Below are positions 1 to 11,000 of a stretch of 64,000 nucleotides of DNA, one piece after another. The stretch covers positions 1-64,000 of the forward strand of contig JAKLEA010000006.1 in assembly GCA_022711755.1 (NCBI GenBank). Direction: 5' to 3'. The notes under the pieces are model-generated. The model ran no database searches. It worked only from the letters and a program-made list of their open reading frames with translations, and was not told where the DNA came from. This DNA is from Planctomycetota bacterium (lineage in GTDB: Bacteria; Planctomycetota; Brocadiia; SM23-32; JAKLEA01). The position numbers and the translations under genes were made by a program. Positions within the stretch are counted from its first letter, which is position 1; the number at the start of each line of letters is the position of its first letter.

Positions 1-435
1 CTGACGGGTGTTCAGGAACACGTTGTTCGTGTACGTCTCCGTCACCTGGAGCATCGGGCCGACAAGGAACGGCCCCATGCGATACTTCTGCCGCTTGGCC
101 ATCGGCGTGAACCCAAGAAACGCATGCTCCGGCCTCGCGCCGCCCTGCATGCGCCTCAGGCTCGTGGCCTCCTCGGCCGACGGCGTCAACTGCTCCGTCT
201 CCTCGCGCCCGGATTCGGCCGACTCCTCTTCCTCCTCCGCCGGCGCGCGGTCATCCACCGCGCCGCTCTGCGGATTGGCCACCTCTTCAGGCTCCTCCCA
301 GTCCTCGGGCTGGAACGTCGCCCCGGGTGATACCATCCCCGTCTGAGGCGCTGCCGCCTCCTGCCCCGCGGCAGGCAAACTCGCCGCCGCAACGAACACT
401 ACCAACATCATTATCCTAACGATAATGTCTCTCAT
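1..435 (-). CDS. Outer-membrane beta-barrel protein, N-terminal 145 residues (cut by the left edge)
   Basis: The frame opens at an ATG at 433-435 and stays open to base 1, so the C-terminal barrel is missing. An aaggaa ribosome site lies about 10 nt upstream. Residues 1-23 form a signal peptide (hydrophobic Val/Ala stretch ending near LPAAGQ). Residues 25-85 are an acidic, Pro/Glu-rich linker. From about residue 122 the chain reads GPFLVGPMLQVTETYTNNVF, an alternating pattern with an aromatic/Asn turn that is typical of the first strand of BBP2-like or porin-like barrels. The FecR-like gene ends 84 bp upstream on the same strand, so the two are probably co-transcribed. The barrel class is inferred from one strand only. 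Confidence 0.55.
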   Translation of the reverse strand, partial: MRDIIVRIMMLVVFVAAASLPAAGQEAAAPQTGMVSPGATFQPEDWEEPEEVANPQSGAVDDRAPAEEEEESAESGREETEQLTPSAEEATSLRRMQGGARPEHAFLGFTPMAKRQKYRMGPFLVGPMLQVTETYTNNVFLNTRQ

Positions 436-519
436 CCCTGGCTTCCTTGTCTCTGTTGACAACAAGCGATTTTGTTCAGGCGCAACCCCGCGCCCTTCTG
501 GGATCAGAAAAATGACTTT

Positions 520-1380
520 TTAGTCTTCCGGACCCTCGCCCGGCGGATACGGCGGGCAATCCTCGTAGACGCACTCGGTCTCGCCGGTTTCTCCCGCTTC
601 GGGGGAGGCTGGCGGATTGGTGCGCCCGCCGCTTACGGTCGCCATGCTCAGCAGCATGCCGGACCATCTCTTCGGCCTGACGGCCGGGGTCAGGTCGAGA
701 ACCAGCACCTTGCCGGTCTCACAACGCACGCCGACTTCCTTCTCGGAACGGCGGTAGACGATCGGCCCGCGAAGAACCTTGATCGTCATGACCCACTTCT
801 CCTTGTCTATGCGGGCAAGGATGATGGTCTCGTCCGGAAGAATCAGACGACCCTTCTTGGACATGAGTTCAAGTATGCCGGAGCCGGTTTCCATCGTGAC
901 CTTGGCTAGCTGCACGTTGCCCTGCGCGCCGGACTCGGCCCGGACGCGCGTGCCGCCGAAGTGGATGGTGCCCGGATGCACGGAAAGCTCGGTCATGGTA
1001 GCCGCGTCGTCATGGGCGTCAACAATGCCTACGCCGCTGGCGACATTGAACGTCCAGATATTGACGTTGCGGCGCTGGCCTTCTTCCTCAACCTGGCCCT
1101 CCTTGCGGGTGACGCTTACGCGCGCGCCTTCCATCAATTGAAGTTTCTGGCCGCCCTGGAACTCGACCATTGCCGCGCCGCTACGGGCTTCCAGCATGCT
1201 CTCGTTCAATACCGGGCTGCCTGCTGAAAGCGGACGCTGCTCATCGGGGTCATCTATTGGGGACTCGACAAGTGTGCCGCAGCTTTTCACCTCGCCCAGA
1301 CCGCCGCCCTGCGCCACTGCCCATCCGGCCAGAACGAACGCCAAAGCGATACATGACGCCGCTATTTCCCGGAGCTTCAT
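520..1380 (-). CDS. FecR-domain-like exported protein
   Basis: 286 residues. Residues 1-23 are a signal peptide (AFVLAGWAVAQ). The region around residues 50-200 has the FecR-like pattern: a hydrophobic strand followed by EARSGAAMVEFQGGQKLQLMEGARVSV, then short beta strands (TIHFGGTRVRAE, VTMETGSGILELMSKKGRLIL). The C-terminus is Pro/Glu-rich and contains an isolated Cys pair (CVYEDC). An AGGAG site 7 nt before the ATG supports the start. The outer-membrane beta-barrel gene lies 84 bp downstream. FecR-like domains in this kind of bacterium are often periplasmic proteins of envelope or exopolysaccharide systems rather than true sigma regulators; no ECF sigma gene is nearby. A function in iron signalling is therefore not supported. 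Confidence 0.6.
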   Translation of the reverse strand: MKLREIAASCIALAFVLAGWAVAQGGGLGEVKSCGTLVESPIDDPDEQRPLSAGSPVLNESMLEARSGAAMVEFQGGQKLQLMEGARVSVTRKEGQVEEEGQRRNVNIWTFNVASGVGIVDAHDDAATMTELSVHPGTIHFGGTRVRAESGAQGNVQLAKVTMETGSGILELMSKKGRLILPDETIILARIDKEKWVMTIKVLRGPIVYRRSEKEVGVRCETGKVLVLDLTPAVRPKRWSGMLLSMATVSGGRTNPPASPEAGETGETECVYEDCPPYPPGEGPED

Positions 1381-1530
1381 TGCGTATTCTCCTGCCTGAA
1401 AAACAATCCCTGCACAGACGCACCGCCCTGTGCCAAGCTTCCGACATGCATATTTATATCACCATCGGCGCGGGGCTGTCAACGGCATGTTGAAGCAAAT
1501 TTTTTCCAAATTTTCCGGGATTTTTTCGGA

Positions 1531-4374
1531 TTATTTCCGAAGCAGCCGGCGCAGGCGCAGCGCGTCGGGATTGCCCGGGTCAAGAATCTCCGCCCTGCGC
1601 AGCGCCTCTGCCGCATTGTCTGATTCATGAAGTTGAATCCGCGCCAGCGCCAGGTCCAGCCATGCCTGAAGGCAATCCGGCTCTCCGGCGACAGCCTCCT
1701 CCAGCGCTTCGGCGGCCCCGCGCATGTCATTGGATTCCATCAGAAGGCCGGCTATCTCCAATCTCGGCTCCGCCAGTCTCAGGTTGATCTTGCATGCCGC
1801 GCCCAGATGTCTTAGCGCCTGCCCCTTGTCTTTCAGGCGGCGGAATGCCTGCCCGATTCGGCAGTGCAGGTAAGCATTCTCCTGATTCGATTGCAAGTAT
1901 TTCGATAATTCCTTTAGCGCTCGGCGGTTCAACCCGAGCTGGAAATAGAACTCGGCGCGCAGTCCGAACGGGGTCGGGCCCCATCCGTCAACAAGATCGG
2001 TCCTGACCGGCGGCGATGCCAGAAACGCATCGAGGTCAACGGCGCGAAGCTCGGCCTGGGTTTCCACATAATCGAACAGCGCCAGCGTCCTGGCGGCGTA
2101 GACGCGGCCGAATGCGGGCGGCAATTTTACATCGTCGCTTCCCGCCGCAAGTTTCCATGCCTCCGCCATGCCGACGAGGCGGAATTGATGAACCAGCGTC
2201 ATGTTCATCAGGTCCGGCGGCGCGTTCAGGCTCAGCCTCGGGCGGAAGTTCCAGAGCGAGTTGCCCAGGCTTATCGGCGCCGCGTCACCCAGGAGTTCCG
2301 GAAGGCGTCGCGGCCCGACCGAACACGTCGCCAGCGCATCGAAAGGCTCGGCCATCCCCGCCATCGCCATCGCTGAGGCAAATCGCGGCACGCGGTAAAG
2401 ACCTGCCATGCGATCGAGGCAGCCGCCTGTCTTCCCGTTCAGCCCGGTGATAATCAGCGAATCGCCGCACTCCCAGAGATACGTCGCCGGAAAGGCTCTG
2501 CGTACGCCGGCTATCGCCCTGCGAAGGTGTTCCGGGCGCATTTCCCGCAAGGGAATCCACGTCTGGAACAGTCCGTCCTTCTTCAGCCTGCCGAGGCAGA
2601 GTTGCATGAACTGCAGGCTGTAGAACTCCTCCGGAAAATCCGACGCGCTGACAAACAGGGGTGACAGGACGATGGCGTCATAAGCGCCTGGATCGAACAG
2701 CGCCTTTCTGAGCGCCCCCGCGCCGGAAACCACCGCCACATCCGGAAGCGTCGGCGACAGCGAAATCGCCTCCCTGACGGGGAAGGGCCGGATATCGGCA
2801 AGCAGGATGCTCTCCGGTCTGTTGAGCAGGGTCAGCGGAAGCGCAGCCGACAGCATGGCCGGGGCGATTCCCGGGGCATTCGGGGCGGATACGACGTCCC
2901 CGCGAAGGAAGGATATCGCATTCCCTGACGCGGACGCGCTTGCCCGTTGCGGCAGGGCAAAACTGCGGATGATTTCCGTATTCCCGCTCATGGGAACCGA
3001 TCCCGCGTCAATCTTCAGCGCGCATTCATCCGCATATTCCTTGAGCAATTTCCGCAGCGGTCGGCCGGAATCCTGCCAGTCGCCGGTTTCCGCACATATC
3101 AGAATCCCCAGCGCAATCGCCGCAGGAAGCAAGGCCCGCCACGCTTTGTCCCCTGTTGATCTGATATTGCAGACCGCGCAGGCCGCGACTGCGAAAGCGG
3201 CGCAGACCGAGGCCGCTGATAAAGTCGTTCCGATGCCGTATGAGGCGACAAGCGCAGGCCCCGCCAGACCCGCGCACGCGCCAATCATCGCCGAGGACAC
3301 CCACGGGAAGGCCAGGCCCGAAGCCCATGACGGATGCCGGGAGCGGTCATTCCAGAGGCAGAAGATGAAACCGAGCGCCACCGTCCCCAACCATAACGGG
3401 AAGGTGTATTCCGCGCCCATGTTGCAGACGGGACTCAGGGAAACCGCGCCGACGGACAGTGTCGCCGCCGGGAAACCCAGAAATCCGCGTTTCAGGAGCC
3501 ACGCAAGCCCGCAAAGCGCCAAGCCGATCCGCGCGGCGGAGCGCCATGCCCCGCCCCCCCGAACCGGGGCGTTTCGGACGCCCTCCAGACCAAGCCACAA
3601 CCCCACGGACAACGCCATCGTGAAGGAAATGACCGCCGAGACCGGACTCGCGTGGATCTGGACGAATGCGAAGAGAATCGCGGCGCACAGGAAACCAAGC
3701 GCAATATCCCCCGCCATCCGCGCAGGCATCACCCCCGGGACGGCGGTCTTGATTTCAGCGTCGCTCCGCGATCCGCAATCCGCATTTCCGGGCGGAAGGC
3801 CGGAGTTTCCCGATCCGGTCGCGGATTTCCCCCCGGCGAACATCCGGACGGCGGTTGAAATCTGGAGTCCGAATATCGCCGCCGCCGTCCAGAAACCAAC
3901 GCCCACCGGCGGCAGTAGCCATGCCCAGACCCAATCCAACAATAAATACCTGAAAATGACGGCTCCGGCGAACAAGCCCAGGCACAACATGCGCCCGCAG
4001 TTTCCGACCAGTCCCTCCGCGCCGCGCGCCGGACGGGTCATGAGCAGCCCAAGCCCCGCCGCCAGCCCCACGCCGAATAAAACCGCTATCGCCGCCGCCG
4101 TCCAGGGGCGCTCCAGCCCGGACGCCATCGCCCGCGCCCCGGCAGGCGCCCAGAAGGAAGTCAGAAACCCGGTCAGGAAGACTGTAAGCGGCAGCCATCG
4201 CGCCCGCGACTGCGCGCCGGACTCAATGATCCGCCCCGCCCGCTCCAGTCTCTCATCACGGGCGGTTCGTCCGCCCGCGGGATCCTTTTCCGATGCCGGC
4301 TGTCCCGCGCCGGGCAGGGATTCAGGCTCCGGCTCGATCCCGGAAGGCTGGCCACATGTGATCGGTTCGGTCAA
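1531..4374 (-). CDS. Membrane protein with spermidine-synthase-like domain and C-terminal TPRs
   Basis: 947 residues from a TTG start (GGAG 8 nt upstream). Residues about 60-430 hold some ten to twelve hydrophobic segments. Residues about 500-650 look like the Rossmann domain of spermidine synthases: ADIRPFPVREAISLSP, YDAIVLSPLF, then EFYSLQFMQLCLGRLKKDGL and FQTWIPL, which matches the family's 'EFY..v..rL.pgGl..qW.pl' stretch. Residues about 790-947 are TPR repeats (GLNRRALKELSKYL, PDCLQAWLDLALARIQLHES). The usual glycine-rich SAM motif and the YD.I..D signature are not intact (the Asp is replaced in YDAIVLSP). Polyamine synthesis is therefore doubtful. Known relatives are membrane-fused aminopropyltransferase-like proteins of unknown role. 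Confidence 0.65.
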   Translation of the reverse strand: MTEPITCGQPSGIEPEPESLPGAGQPASEKDPAGGRTARDERLERAGRIIESGAQSRARWLPLTVFLTGFLTSFWAPAGARAMASGLERPWTAAAIAVLFGVGLAAGLGLLMTRPARGAEGLVGNCGRMLCLGLFAGAVIFRYLLLDWVWAWLLPPVGVGFWTAAAIFGLQISTAVRMFAGGKSATGSGNSGLPPGNADCGSRSDAEIKTAVPGVMPARMAGDIALGFLCAAILFAFVQIHASPVSAVISFTMALSVGLWLGLEGVRNAPVRGGGAWRSAARIGLALCGLAWLLKRGFLGFPAATLSVGAVSLSPVCNMGAEYTFPLWLGTVALGFIFCLWNDRSRHPSWASGLAFPWVSSAMIGACAGLAGPALVASYGIGTTLSAASVCAAFAVAACAVCNIRSTGDKAWRALLPAAIALGILICAETGDWQDSGRPLRKLLKEYADECALKIDAGSVPMSGNTEIIRSFALPQRASASASGNAISFLRGDVVSAPNAPGIAPAMLSAALPLTLLNRPESILLADIRPFPVREAISLSPTLPDVAVVSGAGALRKALFDPGAYDAIVLSPLFVSASDFPEEFYSLQFMQLCLGRLKKDGLFQTWIPLREMRPEHLRRAIAGVRRAFPATYLWECGDSLIITGLNGKTGGCLDRMAGLYRVPRFASAMAMAGMAEPFDALATCSVGPRRLPELLGDAAPISLGNSLWNFRPRLSLNAPPDLMNMTLVHQFRLVGMAEAWKLAAGSDDVKLPPAFGRVYAARTLALFDYVETQAELRAVDLDAFLASPPVRTDLVDGWGPTPFGLRAEFYFQLGLNRRALKELSKYLQSNQENAYLHCRIGQAFRRLKDKGQALRHLGAACKINLRLAEPRLEIAGLLMESNDMRGAAEALEEAVAGEPDCLQAWLDLALARIQLHESDNAAEALRRAEILDPGNPDALRLRRLLRK

Positions 4375-4465
4375 TTATAAAGCTCCAAAGCGCGGGGCGC
4401 CTCGCGCGCCGCCGCGAGTAAACATGATAGCACGTTCAGACGGTGATGGACAAAGCGAGATATGC

Positions 4466-4493
4466 TTGACTCATAAACCGCTCCGTTTATAAT
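4466..4493 (+). promoter_or_regulatory. Sigma-70-type promoter for the 4529 gene
   Basis: TTGACT (4466-4471), a 16-bp spacer and a perfect TATAAT (4488-4493) lie 36 bp before the ATG at 4529. AGGGAGG at about 4514-4520 is the ribosome site. Confidence 0.6.
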
Positions 4494-4528
4494 TGTTTAC
4501 AGGTATCATTTTACAGGGAGGTTAGAGC

Positions 4529-4990
4529 ATGGCGAGCATGAAATCAGTCAAAAAAGCTGCCGTCGTTGCGCTTTTTCTCCTCTGGATGATCGCATTATTC
4601 GTCTTCAATGTGATTCAGCGCCCGCCATCAAGAGAAATGGCGCAAAAGAAACATTGCGAGGCAATCGTCAAGAGGGTCTTCGAGGCCTGCCGGGAATACT
4701 ACATGTTCAATGACGCGCGGCATCCCGCAAGCCTGGGGGTGCTGTTCGATGAAGGATACATCAAGGAAGCGCCGGACCTGACCATAAGCGCTTCGGAATT
4801 CAGACTTGTCATTTCCAAAACGCGGGATGGCGTCGCAGTTGTATCCAGTCCGATTGTGTTGTCGAAAACGCGCCCGACGACGAACGAGGAACCGCTATTG
4901 ACGGTCACGGTCGTTCTGGGCGGAAAACGAAAGATATGCGAGGCTACCAGGAAAGGCGATATCAGGTGGCGGGACGCCGACCGGTTGTGA
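4529..4990 (+). CDS. Small membrane-anchored protein with pseudopilin-like soluble domain
   Basis: 153 residues. A basic N-terminus is followed by one hydrophobic helix (residues 9-29, AAVVALFLLWMIALFVFNVI). The next part reads KHCEAIVKRVFEACREYYMF, then ARHPASLGVLFDEGYIKEAP. That is the same order of elements as in type II secretion G-like pseudopilins (a long helix, then Y/H-P-x-SL-x-L...GY(L/I)). The prepilin peptidase site (G|F-T-x-x-E) is absent, so it is unlikely to be processed as a pilin. The gene is monocistronic with its own promoter, divergent from the spermidine-synthase-like gene and convergent with the alpha-2-macroglobulin gene. Function unknown; the pseudopilin comparison is by pattern only. 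Confidence 0.55.
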   Translation: MASMKSVKKAAVVALFLLWMIALFVFNVIQRPPSREMAQKKHCEAIVKRVFEACREYYMFNDARHPASLGVLFDEGYIKEAPDLTISASEFRLVISKTRDGVAVVSSPIVLSKTRPTTNEEPLLTVTVVLGGKRKICEATRKGDIRWRDADRL

Positions 4991-5073
4991 TCGCGATCAA
5001 GACAGGAAACCGGACACCTCCCTTGTCGTCCGCGTTATCAGGCCATTGACGGAAATCAAACCACAATCCGCGC

Positions 5074-8000
5074 TCATTCCGCGTCCGTTATTCCAAGCCG
5101 CATCTCGTCGCTGATGGCCTTGACCTCCGGGGCGTACATTGCATAGCCGCTGGTCGGCAGGGCGTGGAATCTGCCGGGCGTTTCCGCTCGGAGGCGGTAG
5201 CGCAGGACGTGCTCGCCCTGCTCAAGCATTGCGATGAAGAACGCCACCTTCTCATCGCGCAGTTCTACGTTCGGGCAAAGCCCTCCCGCCCATGCCCCGC
5301 CGCTGCGCAATTCCACCGGTTCGCAGCCGGCCGGCTTCATATCCTCGAAGACGAGGTAATCGTAATCGTTCTTGGAAGTCAACGTCAGCGCCACCTCGAT
5401 CTGGTCGCCGCTTTTAACGGAGTCGCCGTTCTTCAGCTCGATCCGCTCATGGCCCGCGCGATTCTCCACAACCTTGCCCTGCGCCCCCGGAACACGTTCG
5501 GTTCCGACCTTGTCCCGGAGCAGAAAGTATCTGCGCGCGACGAAGATCTCGTTGCCCGCGCCCTTGATGTCCTCCTCCTTCGTGAAGAAGGAAAGGTATG
5601 ACGAGTAGTAGAGCGCGCCGGGGCCTTCCTTGACGATTTTCAGGACGTGCTCCCCGCCGCCAAGCGCCTCCCCCGCCAGGACAGCGCGGTTGTTGAAGCT
5701 GAAGAAATTGTCGCGCGTGACCACGATCCTGTGAATCTGCCTGCCGTCCAACTCAAGGCGGATCGTCGCCTCCGGATTGAACTCGCCCGACGCCTCCATG
5801 AACTTAGCCATGGCCGCGATGCAGTAGGCCGTGTCACGGGTGCTGCGCCAGTAATATCCGTTGCGGCGGTTGTTGAGCAGCCACTTCACGAGGCGGGGGG
5901 ATATGTCGCTGTCCGGCTCAATCGTCGCCAGCGCCTGTAGTATCCACGCGTTGGTTTCAATGTCGTTGTTCCACCAGAACCACCAGTAATTTTCCTGCGT
6001 CTTGAACCATGCGGTCTCGTTGTCTTTATCCTGCTCGGCGTATTGCTTGATATTGCGAAGCAGAGTCTGCGCCTCCTGCGCCTTGCCCATGTTGTGCATT
6101 CCCAGGGCCAGCAGGGACTTGCCGTACAGGTTCAGCAGGTCGCGCTTCTCGTAGAGCATGGCCAGCCATTTCTCGTCCGCGCGCTTCTCCAACGAGAGGA
6201 CGTAGGCGAGATAAGCCTGCGTCGTAACGTCGCCTAGCCGGCGCATGCTTTCGGGCTTGTGAAGCTCAAGCCAGACGCTTCCGGCAAGGTAATTCATCCC
6301 GCGCGAGATGCTGCCGCCGTCAACCTGCGCCCCGGCCTGCCGCGCCGTATGAAGCCCGTAGACGACGTATGCAGTCTGGAATGGGCAGGAGCGATCGTCC
6401 TTCCACCAACCCCAGCCGCCATCAAAGTGCTGGAAATCATATAACCGAGCAAGCCCGGCCTCGATCACGCTGTTGAGCTTCGCGCTGTCGAAAACCGGCG
6501 AGTTCAGATAGCCGAAGCGGTTCTGCAGGTCTCCAGCATTCATCTGGAGCCGCTTGCTCTCCAGTTCCTCGAGGTTCATGCCCGTCCGCTGAAGAACCTG
6601 CCTGCAAAGGACGGCCGGCATGAAGCGACTCATCGTCTGCTCCACGCAGCCGTATGGGTAGCCGATAAGGTACGGTAGCGCGTCGAGCATGACGCCGGCC
6701 AGACTCGGCGAGAGTGTCACGACAAGCTCCGTCATTACCGGATCGCGCTCATCCGGAACGACCAGTCTGATCGTCCGCTCGCCCTCGGCTGCGGGCCTGA
6801 AGCTGCCGGAGGAGGCGACCGTCTTGTTCACCCCATGGACGAGGACCGGGAAGGACATCTGCACGGCGTCGGATTCAACGTCGGAAAGGGCCTTGACAGT
6901 TATTTTCACAAGGCCGGACTTCAGAACCCTGACCGGCCAGTCGAATCGCTTCTGCCCGCCGGCGTCAACCTTGCCGCTGACATTCAGGGGAGTGACGGCC
7001 TCAATCAGGCCGCCATCCAGTTCAAGGATGGCCTTGACCTCCTTTTCTGTCGCAAGGTAGTTATGGACGTTGGCGGAGATGACGGCCTCGTCGCGCTCGA
7101 CAAAAAAGCGCGGCGACTGTAGCCGCACGATCAGGTTCTTGGTTGTTCTGACCGAGGTTTCCGCGCTGCCGACCTGGGTCTGCGGCGTAATCGCCCAAGC
7201 CTTGATGTCCCAGGTGGTGAGCGCCTGCGGGAACTTGAAGGACACGTGGGCGACACCCGAAGCGTCCGTCGCCAGGGAAGGCATCCAGCAGGCAGTTTCG
7301 GCGAAGTCCGAGCGGACTTTCGCCTCGGCCATCGGCGCTCCTCCCGGCTCTCCCGCAGCGCCTCCGCCGGTCCCGGCAGCCGCATCCGCTTCGGACGCGC
7401 TGACCTCGGACTTGGCCTCAAGCGCCGGCGCGGCGGCCAGCTTGGCCCTCATCGGGCCAGCCTGCGCCGGCTTCTCCTGGGCCTCGTTCAGCATCAGCCC
7501 GCGATCCTCCTTGTCGTTGCCGGCGTAACCGACGCCGGCGGTTGACATCCGCCAGTCCCCCGCCCCGCGCATCCACATCCCGTCCCATCCTGCCACGCCT
7601 CCGACGTAATGCGCCCAGCGGAAGAAGGATTGCCCCGTGAAGTAAACCTCCAGCGAGCTTCCGTGTTCGGGATTATGAAGCCTCCGCTCGCCCCAGAAAA
7701 ATTGCCGGATGTCCGGAACCAGGCTGCCCTGAATGTAGGCGAGGGACTTGTCATAGGCCGTCAGGAGCAGGTCCGCCGCAACCGGCCTGCCGTCCGCGTC
7801 CGCTGCGCGGACCTCCAGCTTGCAATCGCCTTCCGGGGGGTAGGTCTCGCCGTCTGCGGAGGCTGCGACCTTCAACATGCCCTGCGTCGGGGGGACGTAG
7901 ATTTCGCGGACCTCCTCGTAGACGTTCCCGCCGCGGATCATCGTCGCCTCGCAGAAGAAGTTCGGAACGTGAGCCTTCGTGATCTCCAGGTCAATGACCA

Positions 8001-11000
8001 GCGACTTCTTGGGAACCGGTATCAGTCTGTAATTCAGCAGCAGCCCGTCCTGAGCGTTGTCGCTGAAGAGGACGACGGCGTCCGGCGCGTCGGAGCTTAT
8101 CATCAGGTGCGCCATTTCGCCGGGGCGATAGGTCCGCTTGTCCGTGATGATTTCAAGGTTGCTGAACCTGTATGCGGCGCCGTCGAAGTCCGGGCCGGCC
8201 ACCCACATGACCGTATCGCCCTGCACGGTCTCGCCCCAGGCGTCTTTTGTTTTGAATGTAAGCCTGTACTGCCCCGAAGTTTCAAACGGCAGCTTCACGC
8301 TGCAGCGTCCCTGAGCGTCGGTCTCCGCCGCCCATTCCTTCAGCGTCTCCTCCCTGATCTCCCTGTTGTCCGCCCCGCCGTAGGTTATCCGGCGCAGCGC
8401 GAATTCCCCCTGCGCGGCCACAGGCGCGTTATCCGGCGTGATGGTCCGGGCGCGGATGAAGGCCGAATCCCCCGGGCGGTACCATCCCCTGTCGCTCTCA
8501 AGGAAAGCGTAGAACTGCTGCCGCGTTACGAGTATGTCCCCGCTGCCGGTGATTGTCCGGCGGCTCGGGTCACGGACCTCAACCTCGACCGTGTAGCGGC
8601 AGTCCGCGTCAGGATGCACCTTCAGCGCCGGCCCGGTGTCAATCTTCACGAGCGCCGTTCCGTCCTTCGCGAGCGCAATCTCTCCCGCCGACACGAGTTC
8701 CCGGAGCGCTTTCGGTTGCGCGCCGTGGCGGTAGCACCTCCATGAATCCATGTCCTGCGCCGCCGCCCAATGCCCGTAATGCCCCCACCAGCCTAACCAG
8801 TAATACGGGTAATAGCATCTGCCGTAGCCCTGGCCGTACAGCCAGTCGTACTCCCCCGCTTCGGAATAGACCGGGCGGTAATTCTCGCGGAAGACTTTGT
8901 ACTTCGCGACGCCTTCCGATACGGGACTGCCGAAGTAATACCTTGCCTCGATCCGGGCAATTACTTCCTTGCCGAGTTTGACCTGCGCCGAGTCCGGCTT
9001 CACCGTCACCTCGAACTCCGGACGCTTGTATTCCTCGACCCTGAACTGCCCGCCGCCAAGCCAGCGGCCGTCCGGCATGTAACCGTTCACGCGGAAGCTG
9101 TATAGCCCGAGCGGGCAGCCCTCTTTAAGCTCGAAGCTGCCGCCGGCCCCGCCCCTGGCGTCGAGCGTCAGCGATTGGCTGAGAACCTTGTTGCCCTTCG
9201 GGTCGTATACCTCCGCATTAACCGTCATTCCTGCAAACTTCTGGTCTATGTATGCGCCCTCATTCTTCGCCCGGCAGAACACCTTGAAATAGACGTTCTG
9301 CTTCGGGCGATAGACCGGCCTGTCCGTCACCAGGAAATACTTCTGCCCGTTGACGAAAGACGACTGCGCCTGCCTGGGCCACCAGTAGCCGACCAGGCTG
9401 AAGGCCATGCGGTCATCGCCAAGGACTATCACGGCGTCAATGTTCGGATTCTGCTTCTTCTCCTTCGGCAGGTATGGGATCAGGCCGTTCTCCGGGCTTG
9501 TGATCTTCGTCTCGCGCCCTTTGTGGCGGTTCTTGCGCAACAGGTCCGAATACTCGTTCCAGTGCTCGAATACGCTCATCTCCGCGTTCTGAATCGGATG
9601 CCCCGTCACGGCGTCGGCAACATAGAAAAGCGATTTTCCAGGGAGTCCCTTCTTCAGTATCGCAATGTCCGTGACCAGAAGAAGGTTGAGGGACGGGGGA
9701 TGCTCCCTGTCCGTCCATGCCTCAATGATGTAGGCCCCGTTGGAATCCAGCGGCGTCGGAATCTCCACGGTCCGGGTCCGATGCGAGCCGTCGTCTTCGA
9801 CCGCCGATTTCCATTCCGCCGCGACGCCTTTGAGATATTTTTTATACAACTCCTGCCTTATGAAACCATACTGGATGTTCCTGCACTGGTAGAACGTCTC
9901 CTGGCTGGAGGACCGCATTCCCTTCAGCACAAATCCGGCAAGATCAACCCTTGTCGCCTTGAATTGAAGCGATTTGGTGTTGGCATAAGTGATCGGGATG
10001 GCGATCTTGGCGCCGGGGACCTTCACGCCCAACTGCTCGATCATCGCCTTCGGCTCGGTGATGACGCTGATCTGCCGTCGCGCGTCGGCGATCCGGTAAG
10101 ACTGGGGGAACAATTGCGTCAACGTGTTGTATTCCCGAACGGCGCGGACGTATTGCCTCCTGGTCTGGAAGAATGCGGCCTTTGCGTACTGCGCCTCCTG
10201 CGCGACGGTCGCCCCGGGGTATTTCTCCACCGCCTCCGTCAGCAGCGCGACAGGGCTGCAATCGTCCGGCAGCGAGACAGTCCGCAACTCCCCCTCCACC
10301 CACGCCACGGCCTGATTGTCCTCAAGGTCCCATATATTCTTCGGCAGCAGCGAACCGGTTTCCGGCTCGACCTGCTCCTGCCCGGGTCGGGGTTGCCTGC
10401 TCCTTTCCATCAGCCTGACCGAATCAAAGCACGCCCTCTCGATCATCGCCCTGCGGTAGATGGCTGCAGCGGCGTTGCGGCGCGTATCGGTCTCGTCAAG
10501 CCGGACGACCTCCTCGAGCAGAAAGCGGACCCGCAGATGCGTCGGCAGGTCCTCCGCGTATTCCTTCGGACTTTTCGGGAATATCGGATTGCCGTCCTCG
10601 CCCATGCGCAGCCCCTGCGGATTCCCGTAGCCGGAACTGTTATGCATCCAGCGGGGGGATTCATAGTCCGCGTCGCCCTGTGTTCCGGCATCGTCCTCCG
10701 GAGGAAGCTCAACGATGTCGAGCCAGCGATCCCATCCCCCCTCGTAGCGGACAATGCCGACGTAAGCCTCCGCGAGGTCGAAGTTATTGTCGAGGCGTTC
10801 CTGCCTGTAGACGCCGAGCCGGCCTTCAGGGATTTGAGCGGCAAGATCGGGGGTTGTCAGCCAGTTTGCGAAAAGGAGCCGGGCCTGCTCCATGTGCGCG
10901 ATGCCCTTGCGACGGTCCTCGCGGAACACGTCCTTGTAAGTCCCCTGGCCGTGCTGCCCGCGCAGAAATTTGTCTCCCTGCTGCGTGCCCCAGTGCGGGA

